NCBI GenBank assembly: GCA_017521985.1
Contig: JAFXAZ010000013.1
Span: 1-56,797, forward strand
Reading direction: 5' to 3'
DNA length: 56,797 bases
DNA from: Lachnospiraceae bacterium
GTDB taxonomy: Bacteria > Bacillota > Clostridia > Lachnospirales > Lachnospiraceae
Shown: positions 24,091 through 33,846 of the stretch, piece by piece
How the letters are laid out: every line of letters begins with the position of its first letter
How positions within the stretch are numbered: the first letter of the stretch is position 1
Program-made: the position numbers and the translations under genes
Notes under the pieces: model-generated
The model's input: only the letters and a program-made list of their open reading frames with translations
What the model was told of the DNA's origin: nothing
Database searches by the model: none

Positions 24091-25185
24091 TTATATTTTT
24101 TTCGTCGGACTGTACTTCTGCACAATCGCTTCCATCTCACTCCACTTTCTCTCCATGTCCGCAACCAGTGCAAACTGGCAACGGGCACGGTCCAGGTTAT
24201 GACCCTCTCTGTGGATTTTAAAGTATGTATCCCCCTCCAGATAATCGGTCAAGAAGCGCATGCCGCACTCCAGAGTCATCATCTTGGCGCCCATGGGCAA
24301 CATTTTAAGTTCATTCTCAGTGAGGATACCTTGGCAGCCTTCCAAAAAGCCCTTGACATAAATCTCATAAAGTTCCAAGTCCAAAGAAACCTTGGATAGG
24401 TCGGTCTCATCCTCCGATGCCGTATTGGCACCGAAACGAATAGAATCTCCAAAATCATGGACAGACAGACCCGGCATCACCGTATCAAGATCCAGGATAC
24501 AGATACCCTTTCCGGTTTGATTATCGATCATAATATTGTTTAATTTGGTGTCGTTATGCGTCACACGAAGAGGCAATTCGCCATGTTCCAGCATGTCGGT
24601 AAGCACCGGCATGTCCGTGCCATGCTCCATGACAAAAGCAATTTCCTCCCTTGCAGATGCCACTCTACCCAGAGTATCCTGCTCCACCACCTTACAAAAC
24701 GTATCAAAACGCTTGGCAGTATGGTGAAAATTCGGAATAGTCTCATGCAGCGTCTCCGCCGGATAAGCAGCCAGAAGCGCCTGAAACCTGCCAAAGGCTA
24801 CAGCACTTTCATAAAAATGCTCCGGCTTCTCTACCGTATCATAACAAGAAGCATCGGTAATAAAATAATACATACGGTAACTGAAATCATCCTCTCCCTT
24901 TAAGTAATTCTGCCCATCGCGGGTGTGAATCACCTGCAGAGTCTCACGCCTCGGATTACCACCACATGCTTCAATGGCGGAAGCCAAGTAAGCCGTAACA
25001 CCGGCCACATTTTCTATCAACTGCTCCATGTTCTTAAATACAGCGGTATTGACTTTTTGTAAAATATACTCATCCTCCGTGGTGGTGACGCGGTAGGTGG
25101 TATTGATATGACCACTGCCGTAAATTTCTGTTTTTAAGATTTCTCCATTAATCTCAAATTTCTCTATAATCGTATTTAAATTCAA
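24091..25185 (-). CDS. nahK: N-acetylhexosamine 1-kinase (NahK-like)
   Basis: A cytoplasmic kinase of the aminoglycoside-phosphotransferase fold that phosphorylates GlcNAc or GalNAc at C1. It matches bifidobacterial NahK along its whole length: YGSGHINTTY near the N-terminus, LRVTHNDTKLNN (catalytic loop), CILDLDTVMPG with the metal-binding Asp, DFGDSIRFGA, and ECGMRFLTDYLEGD. The frame opens with TTG at 25209, but AGAGGGGG lies just before a second TTG at 25185, so I use that (364 residues). There is no phosphorylase of the GNB/LNB pathway beside it. It may feed sugar-1-phosphates to UDP-sugar synthesis for the neighbouring glycan locus. Confidence 0.82.
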   Translation of the reverse strand: MNLNTIIEKFEINGEILKTEIYGSGHINTTYRVTTTEDEYILQKVNTAVFKNMEQLIENVAGVTAYLASAIEACGGNPRRETLQVIHTRDGQNYLKGEDDFSYRMYYFITDASCYDTVEKPEHFYESAVAFGRFQALLAAYPAETLHETIPNFHHTAKRFDTFCKVVEQDTLGRVASAREEIAFVMEHGTDMPVLTDMLEHGELPLRVTHNDTKLNNIMIDNQTGKGICILDLDTVMPGLSVHDFGDSIRFGANTASEDETDLSKVSLDLELYEIYVKGFLEGCQGILTENELKMLPMGAKMMTLECGMRFLTDYLEGDTYFKIHREGHNLDRARCQFALVADMERKWSEMEAIVQKYSPTKKI

Positions 25186-25436
25186 ATCTGCCCCCTCTAT
25201 CGTTATCAATTGCTTATAGAAATAATTAATCGCCCATTTAGATAGATTACATAGCCCTCATCAACATTCTGAATGTGACTCTAATCATTTTGCAGTTTCT
25301 ATTACATACGTTTTCATAGCATTTTGCGCCTTTTTACGCGAAAACCCACTACAATATGACTAAAATTTTTCAGTGCACACTTTATTGCAACAAAGTTAAA
25401 ACTTTTGCAAAGCGCTTTTATTTTCTATACATTTCA

Positions 25437-26528
25437 CTATTTTTCTAATACATCAGCAATTCTTCTGGATGCAAATCCATCCCCATATGGATTACTTGCT
25501 TTACTCATACACTCATACGCTTTTTCATTTTCAAGTAACAATTTGAAATTATCATAAATTGTTTTCTCATCAGTACCAACTAATTTTAAAGTACCGGCTT
25601 TAATCCCCTCTGGCCTCTCTGTTGTATCTCGCATTACCAAAACCGGTTTTCCTAGAGACGGAGCTTCCTCTTGAATTCCACCACTATCCGTTAAAATCAA
25701 ATAGCTTCTTGAAAGAAAGTTATGAAAATCCAACACATCCAAAGGTTCAATAATATGAATTCGGTTGTGGTCTCCTAGTTCTTCTTGTGCTGCTTTTCTA
25801 ACTGCTGGATTCATATGAATTGGGTATATTACCTTAACATCCTTAAACTCATCTACTATCCGTCTTATCGCCCGGAACATATTATGTAACGGCTCCCCTA
25901 GATTTTCTCTACGATGTGCCGTAAGCATAATTAATCTTGAATCATGTGCCCATTCTAATTCTTCATGCGTATAATCCGAACGCACAGTTGTTTTCAAAGC
26001 GTCAATGGCCGTATTACCAGTGATATAAATATTCGTCTCATCTTTACCTTCAAGTAAAAGATTATTAGCACTTTGCTCCGTAGGGGCAAAATGATACTTC
26101 GCAATAATCCCAACCCCACGTCTATTGAATTCCTCTGGAAAAGGTGAATATATATTATATGTCCGTAGTCCTGCTTCCACATGGCCTACAGGAATTTGCA
26201 TATAGAAACACGCTAATGCTGTTACAAATGTAGTAGATGTATCCCCATGTACTAAAACTACGTCTGGTCTTTCTTTTTCTAACACTTCTTTAATAGAATT
26301 CAAAATATTCGTTGTAACATCAAACAATGTTTGATTATTTTTCATGATTGCCAAATCATAATCTGGTTCTACATTAAATGTTTTCAACACCTGATCAAGC
26401 ATCTGTCTATGTTGTCCACTAACACATACAATTGTTTTAATGCTTTCTCTTGTTTTCAATTCGTTGACCAATGGGCACATTTTTATAGCTTCCGGTCTAG
26501 TTCCAAATACCAACATCACTTTTTTCAT
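25437..26528 (-). CDS. wecB: UDP-N-acetylglucosamine 2-epimerase
   Basis: Non-hydrolysing epimerase that converts UDP-GlcNAc to UDP-ManNAc in the cytoplasm. It has 363 residues, full length. MLVFGTRPEAIKMCPL at the start, VHGDTSTTF near 95, GHVEAGLRTYN near 130, LTAHRRENLGEP near 205 and LTDSGGIQEEAPSLGKPVLV near 280 are all present. Last gene of the polysaccharide operon. No UDP-ManNAc dehydrogenase is in the cluster, so the product may enter as ManNAc. Confidence 0.95.
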   Translation of the reverse strand: MKKVMLVFGTRPEAIKMCPLVNELKTRESIKTIVCVSGQHRQMLDQVLKTFNVEPDYDLAIMKNNQTLFDVTTNILNSIKEVLEKERPDVVLVHGDTSTTFVTALACFYMQIPVGHVEAGLRTYNIYSPFPEEFNRRGVGIIAKYHFAPTEQSANNLLLEGKDETNIYITGNTAIDALKTTVRSDYTHEELEWAHDSRLIMLTAHRRENLGEPLHNMFRAIRRIVDEFKDVKVIYPIHMNPAVRKAAQEELGDHNRIHIIEPLDVLDFHNFLSRSYLILTDSGGIQEEAPSLGKPVLVMRDTTERPEGIKAGTLKLVGTDEKTIYDNFKLLLENEKAYECMSKASNPYGDGFASRRIADVLEK

Positions 26529-26546
26529 TTCATTATATCCTCTTAA

Positions 26547-27797
26547 TCATTCTGTTATCTTATTAATTTCTCGTTTTAGTGTTATTCCTAAAATGCACTC
26601 CGAAAGCAATGGCGCCCAAGCCGCCCCCATTCCTTTTCCAAAATAAATTAGTACAAAATTAAATACAATTGTACATACCACTCCAATCTGAAAACATTTG
26701 CTATATTCCTTATCATGCCCACTTCCCAATAAAATTTGAATCCCCCAAAAATTATTATTTATTGAAACCAGCATCCACATCAATAATGGTAGTATCCAAT
26801 AAAAATACAATGCATATTCTGTACCAAATAAAATCGCCACAAGAGTTTTAGAAAAAACAGCCACAATTAATGCTGCAATTGCAAATAATCCAATAAAAAT
26901 CTTTCTAAATCTATATACATATTGTTTACCTTTTTGGAAAGATTCATCCATTTTTTTACTGACAATTGGATACATCACTTGACTAATTGGCATCCAAATC
27001 AATAACATTATATTAGGTACTTTTTGTATGGCTGAATATATTCCAACAACTGAATCTATTGAAAATATACCTAAAAAAGTGATACCTATAGCTCCGAAAA
27101 CTTTAGAACTCAGTTGCGTGGTAAAAATGTACCACCCCTGTTTAAGTTCATTCACTAAATCTTCTAATGTAATTTGCACAAAACATACATGATATTTTAT
27201 TTTTGCCAGAAGAAATCCAAGCCCCCCACTTATACATGGTGCAATTGCATACAATAAACAATATAATAACAAATCATCCGCCGACTTAACCAATGCATAA
27301 GTTAATATCACAGAAATAGTCCTTGCTACAATATTCACAATAGAAATATATTTCATTTCTTGTAAGCCTTGAAACAACCAGTTTTGCTGTACACAATATC
27401 CTAATAATGATAGCAATAAAACTATAAGACATATGCCTTGTTTTGGCGACGATTGATTTATAAAAAAGTATACAAAACCAGTAACACTACAAAATAGCAG
27501 TAGAATTATTCTAGATACCAAAACAGTGGTAAACAATTTACTTATGTGGTCATGCTGCTTATTTAACGCTACCTTTCTTGTTGCCGACATTCCAAAACCA
27601 TATTCTACAACCACTTGCATGTAACCCACAATATTAATTGCGATCGAGAAAACTCCATACTCTGCTGCTCCTAAAACCCTTGTAATATATGGTAATGTTA
27701 ACAGCGGCAATACTGTATTGAAAATTTGCAATAAATATAACCATATACCATTATTTACAGATTTATGTTTTAATAAATTCCTTATTTTATTTAGCAT
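26547..27797 (-). CDS. Polysaccharide flippase (Wzx-type)
   Basis: A 12-14 span membrane protein of the MOP superfamily, 416 residues, that would flip lipid-linked repeat units outward. The N-terminus (TLPYITRVLGAAEYGVFS) is typical of capsule and teichoic acid flippases. It lies 18 bases before wecB and 31 bases after a glycosyltransferase gene. Strongly AT-rich. With the EpsG-type protein it makes the cluster a Wzx/Wzy system rather than an ABC-export one. Confidence 0.9.
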   Translation of the reverse strand: MLNKIRNLLKHKSVNNGIWLYLLQIFNTVLPLLTLPYITRVLGAAEYGVFSIAINIVGYMQVVVEYGFGMSATRKVALNKQHDHISKLFTTVLVSRIILLLFCSVTGFVYFFINQSSPKQGICLIVLLLSLLGYCVQQNWLFQGLQEMKYISIVNIVARTISVILTYALVKSADDLLLYCLLYAIAPCISGGLGFLLAKIKYHVCFVQITLEDLVNELKQGWYIFTTQLSSKVFGAIGITFLGIFSIDSVVGIYSAIQKVPNIMLLIWMPISQVMYPIVSKKMDESFQKGKQYVYRFRKIFIGLFAIAALIVAVFSKTLVAILFGTEYALYFYWILPLLMWMLVSINNNFWGIQILLGSGHDKEYSKCFQIGVVCTIVFNFVLIYFGKGMGAAWAPLLSECILGITLKREINKITE

Positions 27798-27828
27798 AAT
27801 GATACATCCATTCTTCTTTCTTGCTTAC

Positions 27829-29037
27829 CTATTTATCATCCATGCATTTTTCAATAATTTTTTGACATACATTTTTAGGTGAAAAATCCTCTATACATTT
27901 ATCAACAATTATTTCACAACCACCATCTTCAATCTCATGAATTACATCCAAGATACTCTCTTCATTGTTATTGCAAAAATAGTATCTATTATATTTTCTA
28001 AAAAAGTCTTTTATTATTTCGATTTCTTCTTTTATTCCATCTAAAATAAACAAAATCTTTTTATTGGTAGCAGAGTATTGGTATATCTTACCCGGAATTT
28101 GCCCCCCTCGCAGATTACATACAAACACTAATACATTTGTTACATCTTCATATTTCTTCAATTCCCCTAAAGATAATCTTGGGTATATGTGAATCGTTTC
28201 TGTACTTCTAAATAATTCATTAGGCATACCACATATATTCACTTCCAAATTAATTTTTTTGGCAACTTTATAAAATGGAGCAAGATTACGTGTTTGTGGA
28301 AAATAATCTCCAAAATATCCATATATATTCTTTCCACTCTTTACATTTTCTTTTTCATCCTTATAATAGTAAGGTAAGTTTACCCAATCAATATTTTTTG
28401 CACTTTTAGGAAATAACTCTGCCTGAATTTTTGCTGTTATCGGACTAACATAAATTACCTTGTCTGCATACCTAGTAATATCATATTCTAATTGTAACAA
28501 TTTTTCATCTATTTTATCGTCATATATGTCATACTGCCAAGGATCTTCCCACAACTCGCAAAACCTTTTACATTTGACCTTCTCTTGTTCTATAAGTAAA
28601 TGTGCTGCCACATGACTTGTAATTGGGGATGATAAAGATACAACTAAATCAAATTCTTCACCATCATAAAACTGAGCTACTGTATTCGATATCCAAGCTT
28701 GAGAATAACCAAACACACCATAAAATTTCATTATAGAAGAACGCAAAACAGAAAACACCTTAGTTTTAATTGAAAATTTCTTATTGTCTACTGCTTGATT
28801 CATTGCTTTTCTTGCATCTGGCTTTATAAATTTAAGTAAAAATGAACTGTCATAAAAAAAATACGTTGCACCTATGGGTAATTCTATAGATTCATCTATA
28901 ATCTGTCCCAAGTCTGACATTGATACCACTGTAACATCATGCCCACCTTCAATAAATCCTTGAATATATGCCTTGTGACATAAATTTGCAGAACTATTTA
29001 CTTTCAAGCAATTCCCAACGACTATTAATATCCTCAT
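27829..29037 (-). CDS. Probable glycosyltransferase (GT-B fold)
   Basis: A cytoplasmic protein of 402 residues. MRILIVVGNCLKVNSSAN and GGHDVTVVS at the start are like the nucleotide-sugar transferases of the GT4 group. Later come YGYFGDYF and IPGKIYQYSATNKKIL, where GT4 enzymes carry the acidic E-x7-E pair. That motif is not clear here, so the family call is less firm than for the 30.2-kb gene. It lies between the polymerase and the flippase. Donor and acceptor unknown. Confidence 0.65.
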   Translation of the reverse strand: MRILIVVGNCLKVNSSANLCHKAYIQGFIEGGHDVTVVSMSDLGQIIDESIELPIGATYFFYDSSFLLKFIKPDARKAMNQAVDNKKFSIKTKVFSVLRSSIMKFYGVFGYSQAWISNTVAQFYDGEEFDLVVSLSSPITSHVAAHLLIEQEKVKCKRFCELWEDPWQYDIYDDKIDEKLLQLEYDITRYADKVIYVSPITAKIQAELFPKSAKNIDWVNLPYYYKDEKENVKSGKNIYGYFGDYFPQTRNLAPFYKVAKKINLEVNICGMPNELFRSTETIHIYPRLSLGELKKYEDVTNVLVFVCNLRGGQIPGKIYQYSATNKKILFILDGIKEEIEIIKDFFRKYNRYYFCNNNEESILDVIHEIEDGGCEIIVDKCIEDFSPKNVCQKIIEKCMDDK

Positions 29038-29055
29038 CTTTTTTCCTCCCTTTTA

Positions 29056-30126
29056 TCACATCCAAAAAACTCCATATGTTGCAATTCTATTCCACTCTGG
29101 TCTTAATAATTGAATTCCTACAAAATAAACCAAAAAACAAACAACAACAACACATTTTAACATATACTGCATTTTTCTATTTTCAACAATATTAATGCAA
29201 TTTGGTACATATATTATAGAAAATAATCCAAAGTACTGCGCCACTCTATCTAAAAGTGTGAAATGCATGGATAAAACAAGAATAGAAATAGTTAGCATCA
29301 TCAAATAATTCAAGTATTTAATATTTTTATCAATTTCCTTACCACATTTTTTTTGAATATACAAACCAATACATAATATCATTGTCCAAACAAATATGTA
29401 TAACAATATCCCCAAAGAAACCCCATTTGTCATATAATTATCCACATAATATTCATATATCGGAAAGATTTTTATCATTAACTTTACTATTAACGGAGTA
29501 AGTACATATGCCAAAATAGTTAATATTAACCATATTTTAAAGCTAAACCTAAGTTTTTTTAAGTAAGGGACAATTGCACAAATCAAGAAAACTATTGCAG
29601 TTTTATGAAAAAGCATTGCCATAAGTATAAGAAGAATAAATGCTTTAATATTATTATTCACCAATCGGTCATATGCTATTATAATAATAGAATAAGCCAT
29701 ACACAATCGTATAGCATTCATTGTACTTCCAAAATAACCAAGCGTAATAAATAAAAACGCACTTAACCAATAATCTTTGGAATACTTCACTACCAATAAT
29801 GAAAATCCCATATAAATAATAATAGCTGCTATAATTAAAATACATTGGCTATTATCAAAGAAAAAAGCGCAAACTTTGTTTAATAGAACAAAACCTGCTT
29901 CAAATCGATTATACCACCCAGAAGTATCAACACCACTATTCACTTCATTGAATATACTCAAATAGTTCCGTGTGTCATTTCCAACATAACTCGCTCTGAC
30001 AGCACTAATCAATCCGTATATTCCCATCAAAATTAACCCATATATTTTGCCTGTTTTATAATTAAAATGTTCGCATACTTTTTTTATCAGCAACATTATT
30101 ACTAAAACACTAAAATATAATACCAT
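29056..30126 (-). CDS. EpsG-family polysaccharide polymerase (Wzy-type)
   Basis: An integral membrane protein of 356 residues with about 10 spans. SAVRASYVGNDTRNYLSIF (about 40-60), NAIRLCMAYSI near 135 and LFHKTAIVFL near 170 follow the EpsG family pattern. Such proteins polymerise lipid-linked repeat units outside the membrane. AAGGAG precedes the ATG. Very AT-rich, as expected for a serotype-specific polymerase. Confidence 0.85.
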   Translation of the reverse strand: MVLYFSVLVIMLLIKKVCEHFNYKTGKIYGLILMGIYGLISAVRASYVGNDTRNYLSIFNEVNSGVDTSGWYNRFEAGFVLLNKVCAFFFDNSQCILIIAAIIIYMGFSLLVVKYSKDYWLSAFLFITLGYFGSTMNAIRLCMAYSIIIIAYDRLVNNNIKAFILLILMAMLFHKTAIVFLICAIVPYLKKLRFSFKIWLILTILAYVLTPLIVKLMIKIFPIYEYYVDNYMTNGVSLGILLYIFVWTMILCIGLYIQKKCGKEIDKNIKYLNYLMMLTISILVLSMHFTLLDRVAQYFGLFSIIYVPNCINIVENRKMQYMLKCVVVVCFLVYFVGIQLLRPEWNRIATYGVFWM

Positions 30127-30151
30127 TTAACATACTCCTTGAAACATTAAC

Positions 30152-31225
30152 TTAGCTAGTTTTTCCAATAATTTCTTTGTATTTTTTAACTGTTTCACTA
30201 CTTATTTTATCCCAAACAAATTTTTCTGAAATTAACTTCCTTGCGTTATGTGACTTAATTTCTTTATCATCAGATTTTATTGCTAATTTCATCTTCTCTG
30301 CTATAGCTTCTTTATTATTGCCAGCATACCAGCCAGCATCTGCTGCTTCTATCACCTCTCCTAATGTTGTCCCCTCCGTTACCAAACAAGGCACTCCATA
30401 ACTCAAAGCTTCCAATATTCCCATAGGCATACCTTCAAATCTAGAAGTTTGTATAAAAAAATCAGCACTCAAAATTTCTTGTTCTTTTTCTACTCCAACA
30501 ATTTCTCGATTCAAAATAACAATGTCTTGTATATTGTTTTCTTCAATTCTCTGAAACAAAATATCGTATCTACCTTTAATATCTGGACCATATATGTACA
30601 CCTTACATAAGTGTTCTCTCATAAAATCGGCAATTAATTGCACAGCATCTAATAATAAATCCAACCCTTTATGATACATATCCAAACGACCGATATATAG
30701 TATTTTCTGCTCCTTTTTATTAAAGCATTCTTTTAATACATTTGGCAAAAATATTCCATTAGTTCCTACAAACTTTGTTTTTCCAAACTTTGAATTATCA
30801 AGTTCTCTTATGGATAGGTACTGAATAGCTACGGCTTCGTTAAAAAATTTATTAAAAAGCAAAAAATTAGCAACACGCTTTTTAATCCACTTCTTCTTCT
30901 GAGCTTCTACTGCCAATTCTCCATGTGGTATAATAACATAAGGGATATTGCATTTAACTAATTCTTTATATATCGTTAAATATTCCTTACGATATGCTTC
31001 ATGAAATACCACTAAATCTATATATCCTTTTTGCCTGCTTATTTTAGAAATATTTTGCGTGCTTCCAACATTAACCTGGCAATCAATTCCTTGAATATCT
31101 TCTTTGGATACGTTCAAAAACAAAACATCAGCGAATTTTTTTTGCGACATAATATGCTTAGGAACCACGACGCAAACCCCGTTACATAAATCAGATGTAA
31201 TATGGGCAATATGCAATATTCTCAT
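30152..31225 (-). CDS. GT4 glycosyltransferase
   Basis: A retaining GT-B transferase of 357 residues, cytoplasmic face of the membrane. ILYIGRLDMYHKGLDLLLDA opens the C-terminal Rossmann domain, and FEGMPMGILEALSYGVPC holds the E-x7-E motif that binds the nucleotide sugar. The frame opens at a TTG at 31237, but GGAG lies 6 bases before the ATG at 31225, which I use. It follows tarJ by about 20 bases. The sugar transferred is unknown. Confidence 0.88.
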   Translation of the reverse strand: MRILHIAHITSDLCNGVCVVVPKHIMSQKKFADVLFLNVSKEDIQGIDCQVNVGSTQNISKISRQKGYIDLVVFHEAYRKEYLTIYKELVKCNIPYVIIPHGELAVEAQKKKWIKKRVANFLLFNKFFNEAVAIQYLSIRELDNSKFGKTKFVGTNGIFLPNVLKECFNKKEQKILYIGRLDMYHKGLDLLLDAVQLIADFMREHLCKVYIYGPDIKGRYDILFQRIEENNIQDIVILNREIVGVEKEQEILSADFFIQTSRFEGMPMGILEALSYGVPCLVTEGTTLGEVIEAADAGWYAGNNKEAIAEKMKLAIKSDDKEIKSHNARKLISEKFVWDKISSETVKKYKEIIGKTS

Positions 31226-31246
31226 TTTAATCTCCAATAATCAACT

Positions 31247-32260
31247 CTATAAGCACCATTTAAATACTGTTTTAAAAGATGTATTTCCATCTCGTTCAAA
31301 GACTCTGTGTATATCTTCTATGCTACTTACAGAATTTGCTTCATATATTATCTTTTTTAATCTTGATTGAAATTTTTTATTAGCCAAATAATTACTTGCA
31401 ACCAAAAAATCTTGCTTGCCAGAACGGCTACATCCCACCAAGGTAAGCCCTTTCTCTAGAACCATCCTTGTATTTATAGCAACATTACTTTCACTCACAC
31501 CCATTAACATAATAGATCCTTGAGGCTCAATATACTTAATAATATCTTCTATAGCATAAAAACTCCCTTCGCCACCACAACATTCAAATGCATGGTCAAC
31601 AGTAAAATCTTCAGACAAATCGCTAGCAAGAAAGACATCATTAACAAACGAAAAATAAGACAATTTATCTCTGCTCTTTCCTATCACAGTAACATGTACA
31701 TCTGGATTTGTAAATTTAATAACATTGCTCATTACATATGCAAGGCTACCATCTCCCCATATACCAATACGTTTGCGTTTGCTATGGGCTATGCTGTCAT
31801 ATCTTAATACAGCATGTGTTGCTACACTAACAAATTCGGTTATTGCTGCAACATCTTCAGGTACACCATCAACACTTACAACTCTTTCTGCATCTGTGAC
31901 AACATACTCCCTCATAAAACCATCATAGCCACTAGATAGAAAAATAGAATTCTTCCTATAATTCTCGTATATGTTATCATCATTATTACGAGGAGTATTT
32001 GGAATAACTGTAACTAGTTCTCCAACCGAAAAATTACCTGTTGGATCGCAAACAACATGTCCACAAAATTCATGTATTAATGCCATTGGTAATTTTTTTT
32101 CTAAAATTTTTCTACTCCTTAACCCTAAATAATACCTTTGGTCAGCATGACATATTGCCATATGGGAAGGTTTTATTATAACTTTATCTACAATATCTTC
32201 TTCAGAATATTTGATTGCAAATAGCCCCGGGCTAACTAATTGATAAATATGATTAATCAC
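31247..32260 (-). CDS. tarJ: Ribulose-5-phosphate reductase TarJ
   Basis: A zinc alcohol-dehydrogenase family enzyme that reduces ribulose 5-phosphate to ribitol 5-phosphate with NADPH. The 337 residues match TarJ closely: the N-terminus YQLVSP, ICHADQRYYLG, LIHEFCGHVV, VPNTPRNNDDN, FLSSGYDGFMREYV, GIWGDGSLAYV in the cofactor fold, and VDHAFECCGGEGS. The start is GTG and overlaps the end of tarI by 8 bases. The TarI-TarJ pair is the known route to CDP-ribitol. Confidence 0.92.
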   Translation of the reverse strand: MINHIYQLVSPGLFAIKYSEEDIVDKVIIKPSHMAICHADQRYYLGLRSRKILEKKLPMALIHEFCGHVVCDPTGNFSVGELVTVIPNTPRNNDDNIYENYRKNSIFLSSGYDGFMREYVVTDAERVVSVDGVPEDVAAITEFVSVATHAVLRYDSIAHSKRKRIGIWGDGSLAYVMSNVIKFTNPDVHVTVIGKSRDKLSYFSFVNDVFLASDLSEDFTVDHAFECCGGEGSFYAIEDIIKYIEPQGSIMLMGVSESNVAINTRMVLEKGLTLVGCSRSGKQDFLVASNYLANKKFQSRLKKIIYEANSVSSIEDIHRVFERDGNTSFKTVFKWCL

Positions 32261-32981
32261 TTAAAACGCCTCCAATTAATGCCTGTGCAATCTTATAATC
32301 TGTTACAGTTGTAATTTTCAAATTAGAAACTTCTCCTTCAACTAAATGAACAGGCACACCTCTCATCAAGCAAATTTTACATGCATCTGTTAATATTCCT
32401 TTTTCTTCTTCTGATAATTCTCTAAAAAGCTTCTTTAAAAGGCCGATTTTAAAACTCTGAGGAGTTTGTCCTTGATACATATATTTTCTTTCCGGAATAT
32501 CAGAAATTATAATATTATCTTTTGCTTCAACTATTGTATCTGTAGCAGGAATAACCGTATCACATGCATTATACTTTATAACACATTCTATATTCTCATC
32601 AAGAATTCTTGCCGTTACAAATGGTCTTACAGAATCATGAGTTATAATATAATCATCTTCGTTCTCTCCAAATTCTGCTTCTATTGCATCAACAATATTC
32701 ATAATAGTTGAATTTCTATCCCCACCTCCTGCAACACACACAATATCTTCTTTTCTAAATACAATATATTTTTCTATTAGATCTTCCATATAATCCAACC
32801 AATCAGGATGAACTCCAACGTATACCTTGTCCATTCTCGTGTTTAATAAAAACTTTTCTAATGTGTGAATTACAATAGGCTTATATCCTAACAACAAAAA
32901 CTGCTTGGGCATATCACTCATTTTCATTCTTGAGCCAACGCCACCAGCTAAAATTGCTCCAAAAATCATTTTTCTCTTCAT
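32253..32981 (-). CDS. tarI: Ribitol-5-phosphate cytidylyltransferase TarI
   Basis: Makes CDP-ribitol from CTP and ribitol 5-phosphate. It has 242 residues with an IspD-like fold. AILAGGVGSRM (about 9-19) is the nucleotide loop, PKQFLLLGYKPIVIHTLEKF follows the TarI pattern, HDSVRPFVT near 135 holds the metal ligand, and YQGQTPQSFK near 185 is shared by the family. I prefer TarI over IspD because TarJ is immediately downstream in an overlapping frame. It lies 4 bases after licD. Confidence 0.92.
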   Translation of the reverse strand: MKRKMIFGAILAGGVGSRMKMSDMPKQFLLLGYKPIVIHTLEKFLLNTRMDKVYVGVHPDWLDYMEDLIEKYIVFRKEDIVCVAGGGDRNSTIMNIVDAIEAEFGENEDDYIITHDSVRPFVTARILDENIECVIKYNACDTVIPATDTIVEAKDNIIISDIPERKYMYQGQTPQSFKIGLLKKLFRELSEEEKGILTDACKICLMRGVPVHLVEGEVSNLKITTVTDYKIAQALIGGVLSD

Positions 32982-32985
32982 CTTT

Positions 32986-33846
32986 CTAACAATAATATTT
33001 TCCTTTATACTTTGTATAAGGATTATCTAAATCCATAAATGTTACATCGTGATGTGCCATTTGCTTGTCTGCCGGCGGCAGTTTCATATAATCACCAAAC
33101 GCAATCTTTAGATATGCATCATATCCAACCGGTATTGGCATCTCTGTATCTGCAAATGGTAATTTTATCGCTTTTACAAACGCATCCTTTGGATACCAAT
33201 TCTTCATATAGCCTGGTCCAGAACATAATTCGGTAATTCCTTCACAATCATCAATATCATACTTTGTCATTTGCTTCTCAGCAAATTTCCAAATAGAATA
33301 TCTCAAATGTTTAGACGGTACCATTGTTAATGCTATTTTTCCTATTAATGTAACTGCTTTTCCATGATTGACAGGTACAGTTTGTGCACAATAAAGAGAA
33401 TATACCAATGCCCAGAAACACTGTAATTTTCTTTCAATTTTTTTTGATGGATACCCATCCAAAGGTAAAACATCTAAAACCACACCATGTGTAATATCCA
33501 AATCAGTTTGATAAGGCTTGATCAATGTTGTCTCTCTGTCTCTTATAGTAAAAAATAAGTTTCGATCAATATGTGACTCATCAGATTTTTCCAAAACATA
33601 CTGGCTGTCGGACATTTCTACATTCCACAATTTCCAAGCTTTTTCATAATCCTTTCTTGGCATAAAAAAGTCTAAATCATCATCCCAAGGTATCATCCCT
33701 TGATGTCTAATCGTTCCAATGCATCCACCACCACACAAATAACATAACAAATCATGTTTATCACAAAACTCCACAAATGTTTTTGCCATTTGAATATCTA
33801 TTTTTTGTAGTTTCTGCAACTCCTTTTTTTCTATTCTTTCCATCAC
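32986..33846 (-). CDS. LicD-family phosphotransferase
   Basis: LicD proteins transfer phosphorylated alcohols from CDP carriers to sugars (phosphocholine in pneumococcus, ribitol phosphate in the related eukaryotic fukutins). It has 286 residues. LCYLCGGGCIGTIRHQGMIPWDDDLDFFM (about 35-65, given here only as landmarks GGGCIG and PWDDDLD) is the nucleotidyltransferase-like core with its acidic triad. The start is GTG or the next ATG. It overlaps the preceding GT2 gene by 4 bases and lies 4 bases before tarI, which argues for CDP-ribitol as donor. Confidence 0.85.
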   Translation of the reverse strand: MMERIEKKELQKLQKIDIQMAKTFVEFCDKHDLLCYLCGGGCIGTIRHQGMIPWDDDLDFFMPRKDYEKAWKLWNVEMSDSQYVLEKSDESHIDRNLFFTIRDRETTLIKPYQTDLDITHGVVLDVLPLDGYPSKKIERKLQCFWALVYSLYCAQTVPVNHGKAVTLIGKIALTMVPSKHLRYSIWKFAEKQMTKYDIDDCEGITELCSGPGYMKNWYPKDAFVKAIKLPFADTEMPIPVGYDAYLKIAFGDYMKLPPADKQMAHHDVTFMDLDNPYTKYKGKYYC

